Part shown: positions 23,701-33,644 of the stretch, in pieces
How positions within the stretch are numbered: position 1 is the first letter of the stretch
How the letters are laid out: every line of letters begins with the position of its first letter
NCBI RefSeq assembly: GCF_002775205.1
Contig: NC_036461.1
Location: forward strand, 21,132,875-21,196,874
Length of the DNA stretch: 64,000 nt
From: Xiphophorus maculatus
Taxonomy: Eukaryota; Chordata; Actinopteri; Cyprinodontiformes; Poeciliidae
Reading direction: 5' to 3'
The notes under the pieces: model-generated
Database searches by the model: none
What the model saw: only the letters and a program-made list of their open reading frames with translations
Told to the model about the DNA's origin: nothing
Position numbers and translations under genes: made by a program

Positions 23701-24883
23701 TGGCTGAGGAGAAGCGGTCAGTGCTGGCCACCGGCCTGGAGAAGCTCAAGTCCACCATCCATTCGGGGAGGAGCAGCCAGATCGCCGAGCAGGAGGCAGA
23801 CAGGAAGAAGGTAGAAAAAAATGAATGAATAAGCGGCCATTATTCAATGTGGTTGATGGCCTTGCAAATTTGGGTTTCTTTTCATTTACTGCTGCTGCAG
23901 GCTTGATACAAACTTTTATAAAGTATTTACTAGGAGTGCACCGATTACAGTTCTTCAAAACGCCTGGCCTACCAATTCTGATTTTGGTCAATACCGATTT
24001 TTCTTTTTGTGTGAAATGTTGCTAAATATTGTGACAAAGTCACTAAGTTGGCAACAGTGGGGTGACGATTGTCCTGACCATACCTGGTGGGCAGATCTGT
24101 CAGCCAGCCCTCTGTTAGAGCAAAAGTGGCTAATTTTAACGAACTTACTAGCGGTAGATAAAATGGGAGGATCAGATCAGTTTCTCATGTAAGAATCAGC
24201 CAGTCTCCCATAACTAAGGAAATCGGGCCAATTTCTTGGCTGTCCAATTTATCGGTTCACCTTCTGTTCATAACCCTTCACATTTTATCACATTTAAATG
24301 CTAAAATTTTGGTTTCTCATATAAGTATCAGCCCAAATCAGGGTAATCAGGTCGACTTCTTGGCCCTCCAAGTTATTGGTGCATCTCTGTTGTCCACAGC
24401 CCTTCACAATTTGTCTCGTTTAAACTGAAAACTTTAATTTATTTTATATGATAACCCAACGCATAGTAGCTCATGTATATAAAATGGAATAAAAATAGTA
24501 CTTGGTTCTCTCTATTCTATCTGAACCTGAGCTCTATTTTTTTTTTTTAGCTTTTTAATAGCCTCCGTTATTAATTTTCAGGTCAGTTTAAAAAGCTATC
24601 CCACTCTGTGTCTGTCTGTCCTCAGGCTCTGACCGAAGGAGCGGGCTCGTACTACCACCTGACCCACAGCGAGCTGGTGGCCCTGCTGGTGCAGCGCGAG
24701 GCCGAGCTGGAGGGGCAGAGGGCCGAGTTCGAGCGTCAGAAACTGTTGCTGGCCAAGCGGGAGGTGGAGCTGAAGAAGCTGAAGCCTCAGGTCCGAGACC
24801 TGGAGGACTACATCGACACTCTGCTGGTGCGAATCATGGAGCAGAAGCCAACGCTGCTACAAGTGCGCCCCAAGTTCAAATGA
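14189..24883 (+). CDS. rab11fip5: Rab11 family-interacting protein 5 (5' exon missing)
   Basis: Class I Rab11 effector that links Rab11-GTP on recycling endosomes to membranes through a C2 domain. Coding exons are 14189-14700, 15313-15886, 20087-22552, 23666-23810 and 24626-24883. All junctions are GT/AG and the phases agree, giving 1317 residues before the stop; skipping the 822-codon exon leaves 495, which with a missing first exon fits the roughly 650-residue human protein. The frame opens at the end of the C2 domain (WYRLNSKTGKKEKERGDIQV, then FTRNNLTASMYDL), matching FIP5 better than FIP1 or FIP2. Serine-rich linkers follow, then AWFGSKD, SPHPVKPL, GLEKLKST, and a C-terminal Rab-binding coiled coil (YYHLTHSELVALL ... 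LEDYIDTLLVRIMEQKPTLLQ). Adjacent sfxn5 and emx1 support FIP5. Teleosts often keep two copies (a and b); I cannot say which this is. Confidence 0.93.
14701..15312 (+). other. rab11fip5: rab11fip5 intron 2
   Basis: Short 612-bp intron. Its middle (about 14865-15030) is extremely AT-rich with nested short palindromes, for example ten-base arms around 14905-14926. A direct duplication reading roughly ATTATTT...GGGTTTTATATTTA lies at 14968-15036. No coding content. Confidence 0.85.
15313..15886 (+). CDS. rab11fip5: rab11fip5 exon: central linker
   Basis: The exon begins with AA, which completes a GAA codon with the last base of the previous exon, and ends with AG before GTGAGA. It contains VCVNGSH, matching SLCVNGSH of mammalian FIP5, then the serine-rich MAHSVSLQNLSTRPS and a basic VKKQRRNLFSHGRSES stretch, and finishes with HRAWFGSKDSHNKP. 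The last is the counterpart of the mammalian SSWFGLREAKD segment that precedes SPHPVKPL. The phase-2 end joins in frame to either 20087 or 23666. Confidence 0.92.
16984..17085 (+). pseudogene. Tc1-like transposase fragment
   Basis: 34 codons translate in frame to KGGDGSLMLWAWFSSAVTGK and LLTVELKMGEAQNG. The GGDGSLMLWAWFSSAVTG core matches the conserved GGGSVMLWGCFSAAGTG of Tc1 transposases. The frame is lost on both sides, so this is a dead fragment. Confidence 0.75.
18830..19210 (+). repeat. decayed Tc1-type repeat
   Basis: Begins AAAAAGTATTCACACCCTGG, passes through TATTGGGATTTCATGTG and ends AACTTTGACTGGACCATTTT. The same order of strings is seen at 9920-10202. Typical of long-terminal-repeat Tc1 relics in fish. 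Confidence 0.5.
20087..22552 (+). CDS. rab11fip5: rab11fip5 large cassette exon (822 codons, NPF motifs)
   Basis: An uninterrupted 2466-base frame between TTCACAG and GTGAGG. The first base completes an AGC codon and the last two bases are AG, so the exon is phase 2 at both ends and can be included or skipped without a frameshift. It encodes a low-complexity, Ser/Asp/Glu/Pro-rich, probably disordered segment. The N-terminal part has four NPF tripeptides (codons at 20211, 20259, 20286 and 20526), the usual ligand of EH domains, plus proline runs (PLPPLPY, RPLPPVPL). Further on are many acidic-phenylalanine peptides (EIFGEF, DDLFGM, FGIFDEYL, DPVFPF). A related long exon exists in other class I FIP genes. 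Inclusion in mature transcripts is inferred from the open frame and splice sites. Confidence 0.88.
22553..23665 (+). other. rab11fip5: rab11fip5 intron 4
   Basis: 1.1-kb intron. It contains a perfect 14-base-arm hairpin at 23092-23123 and otherwise unique sequence. It ends in a pyrimidine-rich TTGTTGTTGTTGTAG acceptor. Confidence 0.8.
23092..23123. repeat. perfect 14-bp-arm hairpin
   Basis: CAGGTGTAAAATGT and ACATTTTACACCTG flank a 4-base loop (GTAG), in rab11fip5 intron 4. Confidence 0.8.
23666..23810 (+). CDS. rab11fip5: rab11fip5 exon: SPHPVKPL / GLEKLKST segment
   Basis: 145 bases. The first base completes the AGC serine codon left by either upstream exon and the end is phase 0 at AAG before GTAGAA. 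It encodes PHPVKPLTTAMLAEEKRS, then LATGLEKLKST and a charged tail (AEQEADRKK). PHPVKPL and GLEKLK are conserved in mammalian FIP5 at the equivalent place just upstream of the Rab-binding domain. Confidence 0.92.
23811..24625 (+). other. rab11fip5: rab11fip5 intron 5
   Basis: 815-bp intron mostly occupied by a hAT-like repeat (23931-24390). It ends in CTGTCCTCAG. Nothing coding seen. Confidence 0.8.
23931..24390. mobile_element. hAT-like repeat
   Basis: Starts TAGGAGTGCACCGATTACAG and ends TTATTGGTGCATCTCTGT, forming hAT-like imperfect inverted ends. Internally two related blocks (ATGTAAGAATCAGCCAGTCT and ATAAGTATCAGCCCAAATCA, each followed by TTCTTGGC) suggest an internal duplication. Non-coding. 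Confidence 0.55.
24626..24883 (+). CDS. rab11fip5: rab11fip5 terminal exon: Rab11-binding domain
   Basis: 85 residues and a TGA stop (24881-24883). YYHLTHSELVALLVQREAEL opens the amphipathic helix; RDLEDYIDTLLVRIMEQ is the conserved Rab11-binding core, including the invariant YID and VRIME residues; the protein ends TLLQVRPKFK. Between the two blocks runs a long charged coiled-coil stretch (about residues 27-53 of this exon). It is roughly 21 residues longer than the linker I recall in human FIP5, an insertion of about three heptads that keeps the register. Confidence 0.93.
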   Translation, partial: ALTEGAGSYYHLTHSELVALLVQREAELEGQRAEFERQKLLLAKREVELKKLKPQVRDLEDYIDTLLVRIMEQKPTLLQVRPKFK

Positions 24884-26456
24884 AAACAAAGAAAAAAAAA
24901 TCAACAAATGACTGACCTTCTAGTTCACGTGTTCACTCGAAAACCTCCACAACAGCTCTCTGTTTAGTCACTGCTATGCTGTCCTTTTTGATACAGATAT
25001 TTAGACACCCAGAGGTGTCGAGGTGATGTTTTCTAGCTGGCATGCTTGCCCCCGAGCCCCCCTCCCCGTTCTGTTTTCTCAGCGGTGGCGGCGGGTTGGT
25101 GGTTCTGAATGTAGCGCGTCCTCAGGTTGTCGTCAGGCTCCCAGAGCCTGGTGGAGGGTTCCAAACCCAGGCACTGCCAGTCTGGCATCCTGATCTGAAT
25201 CCTCTTTCTTCACCGCGCTTAGCGCCTCCGTCGTCACAAAATTTTCCTAAAGTGGGAATTTAAAGTGTTTATTTATTACATTTTTTTGGGGGGTCCAGTT
25301 ACTAACAAACTGTCAGATCAGCGCGGGGCATTTTCATGGCTTTCAGACTGATCTCCTCATCTTAAAGGCGGAAGATGTCTGTTTTCTCGTGTGCCTAGAA
25401 AGTGCTCGCACATTTCTTACGACGTTTTGACGCTTAAAACTGGAAGGTGTTGTGTTTTGTCATGCGTGAGAGAACAGGAGAGGATTTCTGACGTTTCAGA
25501 CACGAGGCATCAGCAGGTTTTGGGTTTTATTTTTATAAATCGACTGTTTATTCAACCTTTTTATAAGATGGTTGGAATGCCCTTGAAGAGAATCACCCCG
25601 CCTTCACCGCACTCGCACAGCAGCAAATTGTAACTGACGGATAACGCAGCACGGCGGGGAATACAGAGTCACCCTGCAAGTCGAGGCTTGACCGACAGAT
25701 CTGTCAACTACAGGCAAGAATGGAAGGAAGGGAAGAGAAATCGGCCAAATACAGAGCTTTACAGAGGCATTCATAAGCCTTGAACGTTTTCTGTTTGTCA
25801 CGTTACAAATGCAAACTAGATTGTGTTGTATGAGAGAACAACGCAAAATAGCCCATAACTGTGAGGGGAGAGGAAAATGAAACATGGTTTGTTTTAATAA
25901 GCAAAAAAAAAGTGTGGCATGCATTTGTATTGCAGGTTTGTAGTTTATTTAGCTTGACCCTGATCAGCTTTCTTGTTTTTGGTTTAGAGTTGGCTTAGTG
26001 TCGACAGCACTGGATTTTATTTACAGGTAACCCAAGTTCAGGGGGGCTAAATTAAACATGTGCCACAAATTGTAGGTTTTTAAAACTTGGGATACAATTT
26101 TAAGAACAATGCATCATTTTTCTTTCCACTCCTCATCGAGGATGCCTTCCTGTCTGTCATGTTAAATCCCAGAGAAATGCAGCAAAGTTTGGTGTTGGAA
26201 TGTGACAGAAATATGAGAAAGTTCTGCATGTCAGAGTATTTTCAGAATTCATGTTGAGTTCATCAGCGTAAGAAAAATTGCTTCTTTCGTTTGGCTCCCT
26301 CATTTTTTTTCCAGATGCTATGAGATGTGGCCTGTTAGCAGCGAATGCTAATACTTGTTTTTTCTTCTTCTTTAAAATGTGCAAACCAAATGAGACGGGG
26401 TTGGCATTTGACCCTTTCACATCACTGAGAACAGACCTGAATGTTCAAGTGTTCTT

Positions 26457-26462
26457 AATAAA
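26457..26462 (+). terminator. rab11fip5: candidate proximal poly(A) signal
   Basis: AATAAA about 1.57 kb after the rab11fip5 stop. No obvious GT-rich element follows closely, so it is weaker than the 27498 site. Confidence 0.3.
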
Positions 26463-27497
26463 GCCAACAGGTGAATATAGGTTTCATGTTTCGAACACAG
26501 GATAAGTGCTGTTTGTTTTTAACTGGCTAGCTAGCTCCCTTCCCCTCCGACGCTCAGCGTTATAAGCTAACCGATTCAGGTGGCGACAGTATCGGTATCT
26601 TCCGTCCTGCTTCCTCACATGCGTGTGTTGTTGACACATGAGTTGCCGCAAAGGGACCGCATTTTTCGCCGTGTATGCGTATTAAATTGCCAAACGCTGC
26701 CTTACTTTTATTTTTTTGAGTTTGTTTTCCTTTCGATGTTCACTAGGCTGGCACCTCATTGTATTTTGCGTTTTCGCGGACTTAAAGCCATCGAATCTCT
26801 AATTATTGCGCTTTGTGGTATCGTTTAGCACAAGAATCAACTGTATGCATACAAATAGAAAATGAGTATTAGCAGCGATTTACTGTGACATGCCAAAAAC
26901 AACAAAAAAAAAAAACATAAGGAAACAAAATCATAAACACACAACCTTGAAACTTAACCTATAGAGCTGATTAATACACCGTAAAGTATTCTGATATGAT
27001 GCCACCTCAAACAGCATTCGTGAATGTTCTTGCACTACTTAATCGTCAGAAGAATAACTCTGCTGTACCCGTCTTTGTGATATTGGTATCGCTAGATCGA
27101 CTTCACGCCGTATTGCACTTTCTTAATCGCTCTGTGGTTAAGCACTAGGCCTTCCTTCCACACCTTGACGATGATTCGCCAATGAGCTCAAAGCATCAAA
27201 CATTAAAAAAAAAAAAAGAAGAAAATAAATCACACGTATGTTGTCACATCCGTTCAGCTGGGCGGCCGCAATACGAAGAGTGCAGATGACTGTAGAAACG
27301 TAGAAGAAGTGACTCGGCGCTCGCAGAGTGCGGGAATAAGCATTCTCTTTCATGTCTTCCATTTGGCGAGGTTTTTATTTACCTTTTGAATCGACTGTGT
27401 TTTGTCCTCGAGTGTGAAGCTGGCAGAATGTGCTCAGTGTAAGACTGGAACGTTTACAATCCGTGATGCAATTCTGTTTCACAAATTTTGTATATTT

Positions 27498-27503
27498 AAT
27501 AAA
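27498..27503 (+). terminator. rab11fip5: candidate distal poly(A) signal
   Basis: AATAAA followed within 15-45 bases by T/GT-rich sequence, the usual downstream element arrangement. Confidence 0.45.
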
Positions 27504-27520
27504 GAGTATTTTGTGTTTCC

Positions 27521-28432
27521 TGCTCACCGTGTCTTTTGTGGTCATTTCCTTTTGGCGTCGATGGAGTCGGGATCGTTCCTGCTCCGCTCATCACCAGTTT
27601 GGAGCCACGAGTGTCAATGTCACTTTTAATGTGACGTGTATATTATTCAGATATATTAAGATATCCAAATTTTTTGCCATGAGAGCCAAAGTGGTCAAAT
27701 TTAGAAAAATGTAAAACTCGGAGTGCACCAATAGCAATGTTTGGGCCGATCACCAGTCTTTAAAAACGCTGACATGACGAAAACAAGGCCAATTTATCGG
27801 CCACTAATTGAAACCTTGTTTTCAGGAAATAAAAATGGAAAAATGTGTTTCTTGTTGCATATATTTCTATCTGTTTGATCATATACTAGAAATGCAACAG
27901 TTTAAACAAAGTAATAGAAAGCAAACTTGTAAATTGTTGTTGATCCAAAACACACAAAAGTGTCTCTCGTGATTCTTATCAAAAAAAGAAAGGCAAACAA
28001 TTCCCATGTATTTTTGGGTCAGTTGTTTTCATTTTTGGACTAGAAACATTCTTTAGTCTGAACAAGAACAGGATGTGGCTCTCCTCTTGCTGTATTTGGA
28101 CAAGTTTAATGAGTATAGAGGGGGGGATGAGTCTATTTACTGCAGAGTTAAAATGTAACCAAAAACACGGTCAATAAGAGTGAAAAACCTTTTTCTTTCC
28201 CCAAAGTGTCCACTGTGGTAGGGGGGCTAAAAATAGTGACTCAGTCGGCCTCAAATGACCCCTGGGCCACATGTGGGACAGCCTTGTGTTACATGGAAAA
28301 CCTATGAAGTAAATAATGCAGCATTGACTGTATTACATAATTTTATATAACGTGTTGAATCAGTTTAATTAGTTCCTGACATCTACTGATTTATGTCATT
28401 TAGCTGATATCTACTGTCTAATACATGAAATC

Positions 28433-28488
<56 letters not shown>

Positions 28489-28829
28489 CTATTTTTTAAA
28501 AAGCATCATGCTACATTATGCTTTGGATTTTAAATTGAAGGAAAACATAAAACTTTTGCCCAAAAAAACTTAGATATATGTTCTCCGGTGAAAAATGATA
28601 CAAAAAAGAAAAAAAAATCCCAATGTAAATAAAATAATACAAATGATCTAAAGAATATTACTCAATCCAATTATTCCTTGGAAAAAACTGCTGAGACTTG
28701 CAGTTGTACTCAGACTTTAAAATCAGCCAGAATATGACAATTTTCTTCTTTTTTTTAAGCTTCTGCAGGAAATTTGAAGTTGTGCGACTGCCAAAAGTTT
28801 ACAACTAAATCGGACAGGAAGATGAGAGA
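27521..28829. other. intergenic sequence between rab11fip5 and the piggyBac element
   Basis: No gene seen. It contains a hAT-type repeat fragment near 27717-27810 (GTGCACCAATAGCAATG ... GGCCGATCACC), a GATA microsatellite at 28433-28488 and AT-rich sequence. Confidence 0.6.
28433..28488. repeat. (GATA)n microsatellite
   Basis: About 13-14 uninterrupted GATA units. Confidence 0.95.
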
Positions 28830-31800
28830 CTTTCTGAAATATGTGACATTTTATATCTTTTTCTTTAGTATAGAAAGGCACCACAAACCTATGGTATAAA
28901 CAGAAACTTTCCATAAGTAGGAAAGAAATACAATTGTATCCAAACTGTTTGGACAAGTTCTGAGTTATTATCGCGGGTAATGAGTCATCTGACAGTTTTG
29001 ATTGTGTCTCTGTTGTGTCTGAATGGTTTAATAATCCCGATTCGGGCTACCAGATCGCCGGCGATCTGAGATGCATATATATTTTTCAAATGCCGGTAGA
29101 ATTCGAACCACGTAAGGTAGAGCAATTTTTTTTTTGCATATTAAACTGTAAGAATTGCGCTTCCTTTTCCGACCCTAAACATCCCCCCCGAGTTGCTGTG
29201 CGCGCGCAGACGAGTTCACAGATTTATAGTAAAAAGGATGGGTCCACAAACATGATGTGGCATCCATCCCTATATTTGTAGATCAGCTCGGGTCTGGCCA
29301 ATCACTTCCTGTGTTGTTCTGACGTTGACAGAATGAAATACTACGAGATTTCATGAAATGTCACATGACTTCAGGTGAGATTTCATGAAAGTCATTTCCG
29401 TTTCCTGCACGTGCTATTTGGCTCTGCTCTTGCAAGGCAAACACCCAAAAAAAAAAAATTATGGAAAGACACGGAGTAAGAAGATTTTACTCTGCGTCCG
29501 AAGTCTTGGAGCTCGTCACCGCTCAAGATGGCCAAAATGAGGAGAGGTATTCTTCAGACCCTGATACTGCAGACACTGATGAGGAAGAGGACTTCATCGA
29601 AGGGATCGATAAACTTCATGATATGTAAGTGGGCTCTTTTTCGCTCATATATATATATATGTAAAAAATATATTATTTTTTATTTTTTTATTTTTTTTTT
29701 ACGTAACACAGAACGTGTGATTGAAAACTCTAACTAATCTGTAATGTTACGTCTGTGTGAAGTACTGGCAATATCGTGGAGGAGAAAGATGGCGATCTGA
29801 ATGAGGATGATGAAGAGGACAATAACGGTGTGGTGGCAGGTGCAAGTAGAGGAAGAAAAAGAAGTCGGGAGGGTCCAGCTAGTAAAAGGAGAGGCAAAAG
29901 GTCAGAAACTCATGTGGACACTCAAGTCAAGTGGAAAACAGAGAAGGAGACTGATCATTTGCTGCACCCCCCACTCCATTTCTGTCCAAAGAGGACACCA
30001 GGTGTTCAGCTGCCCCTTTCCAATACTGAGATTCCGTCACCTTCAGAACTATTCAAATTATTTTTTGACCAGGCTACCATAAAGACATTATGTGAAAACA
30101 CTAACAAAAATGCAGCCAAAAATTTAGCTGCTGGAAAAAAATTTCGTTGGACTGATGTCACAGCTAATGAAATGTATGCATATATTGGACTTACTTTGTA
30201 CATGGGACTAATGAAACGACCACAATTGAAGGATTTTTGGAGAACCACAACTGCATTTCAGGTTTCATATCCAGGGAAAGTAATGTCCAGAGATCGTTTC
30301 CTCAACATCCATACCAATGTCCACATGAGTAACCCAGAGGATGACGCAGTGAACGACCAAAAAAAAGGGACACCTGATTATGACCCACTGCACAGACTGC
30401 GCCCCCTGTACGACAGCTTGAGGGTTGCCTGTAAGGCTTTGTACCACCCCCGGAAAAATCTTTCTGTGGATGAAAGAATGGTAGCCACTAAAGCCAAGAT
30501 TGGGCTAAAACAATATATCAAAAGTAAGCCGACAAAGTGGGGGATCAAACTTTTTGTGTTGTCCGACACCACGGGCTACACTACAGACTTTCACATTTAC
30601 ACTGGAAGGTCCACTCAAAAAACTGGAAAGGGGCTGTCGTTTGACGCTGTAATGTCACTCATAAACAAAGACTATCTTGGCTCTGGATATCACATATACT
30701 GTGATAACTTTTATACCAGCCCTGCACTGTTTTGCCACCTTCACAAGCTTGGGTTTGGAGCATGTGGGACGTTCAGAAATTCAAGAGTTGGTGTCCCAAA
30801 GACGACCAAGAATGCCCTGACCAAAAAATCACCGCGAGGGTCCATCAGATGGCTCAGAGAGGGACCTCTCATTTTTGTCAAGTGGATGGACACGAGGGAG
30901 GTCAGTGTGTGTTCCACCGTGCACACGGCCTTCAAAGGAGATGCAGTCAGACGAGTGGGAAAGGCTGGAGGACAGCATCAAGTCTTGTATGTTCCAGTGC
31001 CATCAGCTGTGAGGGATTACAACTGCTTCATGGGGGGAGTGGACTTATCCGACCAGTTGATTGGCTCCTACACTTCATGGCGGAAGTGCAAAAAGTGGTA
31101 CAAGACGGTCCTGCACATTTTCATAGATATAGCTGTGACAAACAGCTATCTGATTCACAAAGAGATGTGTGCACAGCTGGAGCAGAAGGCTCCAAAACAC
31201 CAGGCTTTCCAGGAGCAACTGACAGTAGCGCTTTGTGGAGTAGAGCCACAAGCAGCTCCGACTACCAGCTATCGGCACCTGCCTGTTGCAATTTTTGAAG
31301 GGGCATCCGTTGAAGACAAAGCAACAAAGGGAAGGAGAAAGTGCAAGCTTTGTGGAAAATGCACTCCATTCATGTGTGAAGCTTGCAAACTTCCTCTCTG
31401 TGTTATTGTGGACAGGAACTGCCACAAGGACTTCCACAGCTCCAGTGGGCATGCTAAAAAATAAAGTCCTTGCTCTCATCATGACATTTTGTCATGTGGA
31501 CAGACATTTTCTCATGTGAATACACAAAGACTGACACACTTTCATTTAAATGTTTGTATTTTATTGTTGATGTACAATGTGCAATGTATCTTCTGCACTT
31601 CTTTTTTCTGATTGCACTGATAAAAGCATTTTTTTTATTTTCCCTCGTTTTATTGTTTTTAGAAAATTGGCTGTAACTTTGAAACGAAGCTTTGAAAAAA
31701 CTCCAAATAAATTGTGTTTGGTTTAGAAGGCTTGTGTGCAACTTTTTTGTATTGGGAACTTTGGTAAATAAAGTTAGGAAACTCTTCATATTTACAAAAA

Positions 31801-32117
31801 TATGTCAAAAAAATTATAAACGGATGGAGTTCTTGTTATTGTTTTGCAAATTTTCTATTTTTAATCAGTTATTATTGATAAATGGCATACAAACTTGGAA
31901 AGGAGGACTTATAAGGATTTTATAGATGTAAAGAACATTGGAGTGCTCCTAATAATGACTCTGCAGCATCCAAAAATGTAAAAAGATGCTCATGCGGACT
32001 TTTATAATGGTAGTCCTAGAAGGGCCGTTTTCATGTTCAGTTTTTGTTTATATCATAGGTTTGTGGTGCCTTTCTATCCTAAAGAAAAAGATGTAAAACA
32101 TCTGATATTTCACAAAG
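28830..32117 (+). mobile_element. piggyBac-family DNA transposon (limits approximate)
   Basis: An intact transposase gene (29461-31464) sits symmetrically between two 79-base inverted repeats, 28830-28908 and 32039-32117. Over 73 bases these differ at only about eight positions; the shared core is AGAAAGGCACCACAAACCTA on the left and its reverse complement on the right. The arms are about 550-630 bases from the coding sequence on each side, so they are probably subterminal repeats of the element. I could not identify a convincing pair of outer ends with a TTAA duplication; the true termini may lie somewhat outside. Confidence 0.7.
29461..31464 (+). CDS. piggyBac-type transposase, two exons
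   Basis: Cut-and-paste transposase of the DDD/piggyBac superfamily. Exon 1 is 29461-29624 (starting MERHGVRRFYSASEVLELV), then a 138-bp intron with GTAAGT donor and AAG acceptor, then exon 2 29763-31464. The split codon ATT keeps one 621-residue frame without stops. Residues 40-150 are acidic then basic (nuclear-localisation-like RGRKRSREG ... SKRRGKR). The catalytic-type aspartates are D291 (NLSVDERMV), D369 (YCDNFYTS) and D482/D485 (GGVDLSDQ); the 78-residue gap between the first two equals that recalled for the moth piggyBac enzyme. The C-terminus has a Cys/His-rich zinc-binding region (CKLCGKC ... CEACKLPLC ... CHKDFH). The gene looks complete and possibly functional. Confidence 0.93.
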
Positions 32118-33644
32118 AGATATTAACATTCATGGAAAAACCTTACATAACCTTATATTAAAGCAGAAAGTATGGCGCCCACCGTAATAAAGGCTTACAG
32201 TATCCAATTATGCCGCATGAACTGATCAGTAGATTAATGCGAGGGAACGCAAAAGAAAAAATAAATTCCCATGTCCCCTGGAGGGCTCCGTAGGTTTTGA
32301 ATCAAAAGACGCGTTCACAAAGAATTAAAGGCTGTGCACACTTATGAGTCCAGTTATAATCAGTTATACAGTTATAATCTACCTAAGAATGATTTTGTCA
32401 TTGAACATGTCACATTAAAAGGTCACATTCAAGACAGATGCGATTATATTTTGTTCTGAGCTGAAAAAAGGCCAAATCTCCACTAGAGGGCTACATTTCC
32501 TCTTTAAAATCAGACACGAGTCCTGCCTGCCATTCCAGTCCATCAAAAGTTTGTTTTTTAATGAAAGTGACGAGAAAACTAGTATGTTTATCTTTTGTTG
32601 TTAGACGGGTTGGACTTTTGCAGTCATTTATAAATAGAATAGTATAGAATAGTCCGCTGTTAATCCCAGTGGGGAAAGTCATTCGTTTCAGCAACACAGT
32701 GACAAAACATACCCAAGTTAATATAAAAATATCTAAAAACAATATGAACAAATGTATGTTGACAAAGTGCCTACAGGAAAAAAAGAGGAACATTTAAAAA
32801 ATAAAAATCTGAAAATGCAGAAAATATTTGACATTTACAGGATATGTACAGAACAGTTCTTCTTTTGGCTCTATGTGGAAAAATGGGACCAGATGTATTA
32901 TTTATATAAATATTGCATAATTATGCTTGTACACTTTTACTTTAGGGCTGCAACTAACTGTTATTTTACAAATCAATTATTCTGTCAATTAATCACTTAA
33001 TTGGGTAAAAAAAAATCGCCACATGATACACATGATGATCATTTGACCGTTGAAGACATTTTATACAATGTTGGAAATACACTAAAAGATGCAGATAAAC
33101 AATTCAACTCCATTTTGAAACAAGAAAAATAAACATTTTACTGGCTAAAATGCAATAACATGTCATTCCTTTGTTCTGGGTGAAGATAAAACTGCTACTT
33201 CAGGAGGTTTTTTTTTAAAATATATATATATATAGTAAGTCCAAAATGGATATTTATTTTGTAGAGTTTTGGCTTAATTACTGCTCTGAATGTGTTCTAT
33301 TCTCAGAAAATATCCCTCTTTCGAATCTGTATACTGTAGTTATCGATTAATCATTACTAAATTAGTAGACGTTAAAAAAAATCGATTCATCGCGATTAAA
33401 ATGATTGATTGTTTCAGCCCTATTTTAGATTCTACTTCAATTCTGAACAACGGGTAAATATTTTGTGTTGTCTCTTAAATATGTCAAGTTCATTAGCATG
33501 GCACATAAAGCAGCTCAAAGTACTTTACGTGATAAAACGTTTGAATGACTGACAATAAGGACCAACTTTCACGATGTTCAAGGTCACTGTCTTGCTGTAA
33601 ACCAATTTTGTTGTTGTTGTTGTAAAACTATATAACAAAGCACA
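32118..33644. other. intergenic sequence upstream of sfxn5
   Basis: No gene seen. It contains one MITE (32943-33422), a short LINE/SINE-tail-like string near 32633-32680 (ATAGAATAGTATAGAATAG then CCCAGTGGGG), and AT-rich sequence. Confidence 0.6.
32943..33422. mobile_element. hAT-type MITE, 480 bp, with 8-bp target duplication
   Basis: Begins TAGGGCTGCAACTAACTG and ends TTGTTTCAGCCCTA, giving matched inverted termini. The 8-base flanks are TTTTACTT (32935-32942) and TTTTAGAT (33423-33430), identical at six positions, as expected for an aged hAT target-site duplication. Internal ATCGATTAATCATTAC-like strings are typical of this fish family. Non-coding. Confidence 0.8.

Larger units (their letters stand above)
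24884..27520 (+). other. rab11fip5: probable rab11fip5 3' UTR
   Basis: Non-coding sequence after the stop with no strong transposon signature and scattered CpG-rich blocks (25050-25260, 26520-26830). Two AATAAA signals are plausible ends: 26457-26462 and 27498-27503. The latter is followed by a GT-rich stretch (TTTTGTGTTTCC ... GTGTCTTTTGTGG), a better match to a real polyadenylation site. The extent is inferred. Confidence 0.5.

Noticed and set aside
28433..28488. Short regular repeats as a CRISPR array
   Set aside because: A simple GATA tetranucleotide microsatellite without spacers, in a vertebrate genome.
29098..29130. tRNA-like T-arm on the - strand (GTGGTTCGAATTC)
   Set aside because: The stem bases do not pair and no D-arm or acceptor stem can be drawn upstream.
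30732..31298. 188-residue + strand frame
   Set aside because: An out-of-frame shadow of the piggyBac transposase, as are the - strand frames at 30006-30248 and 31075-31482.
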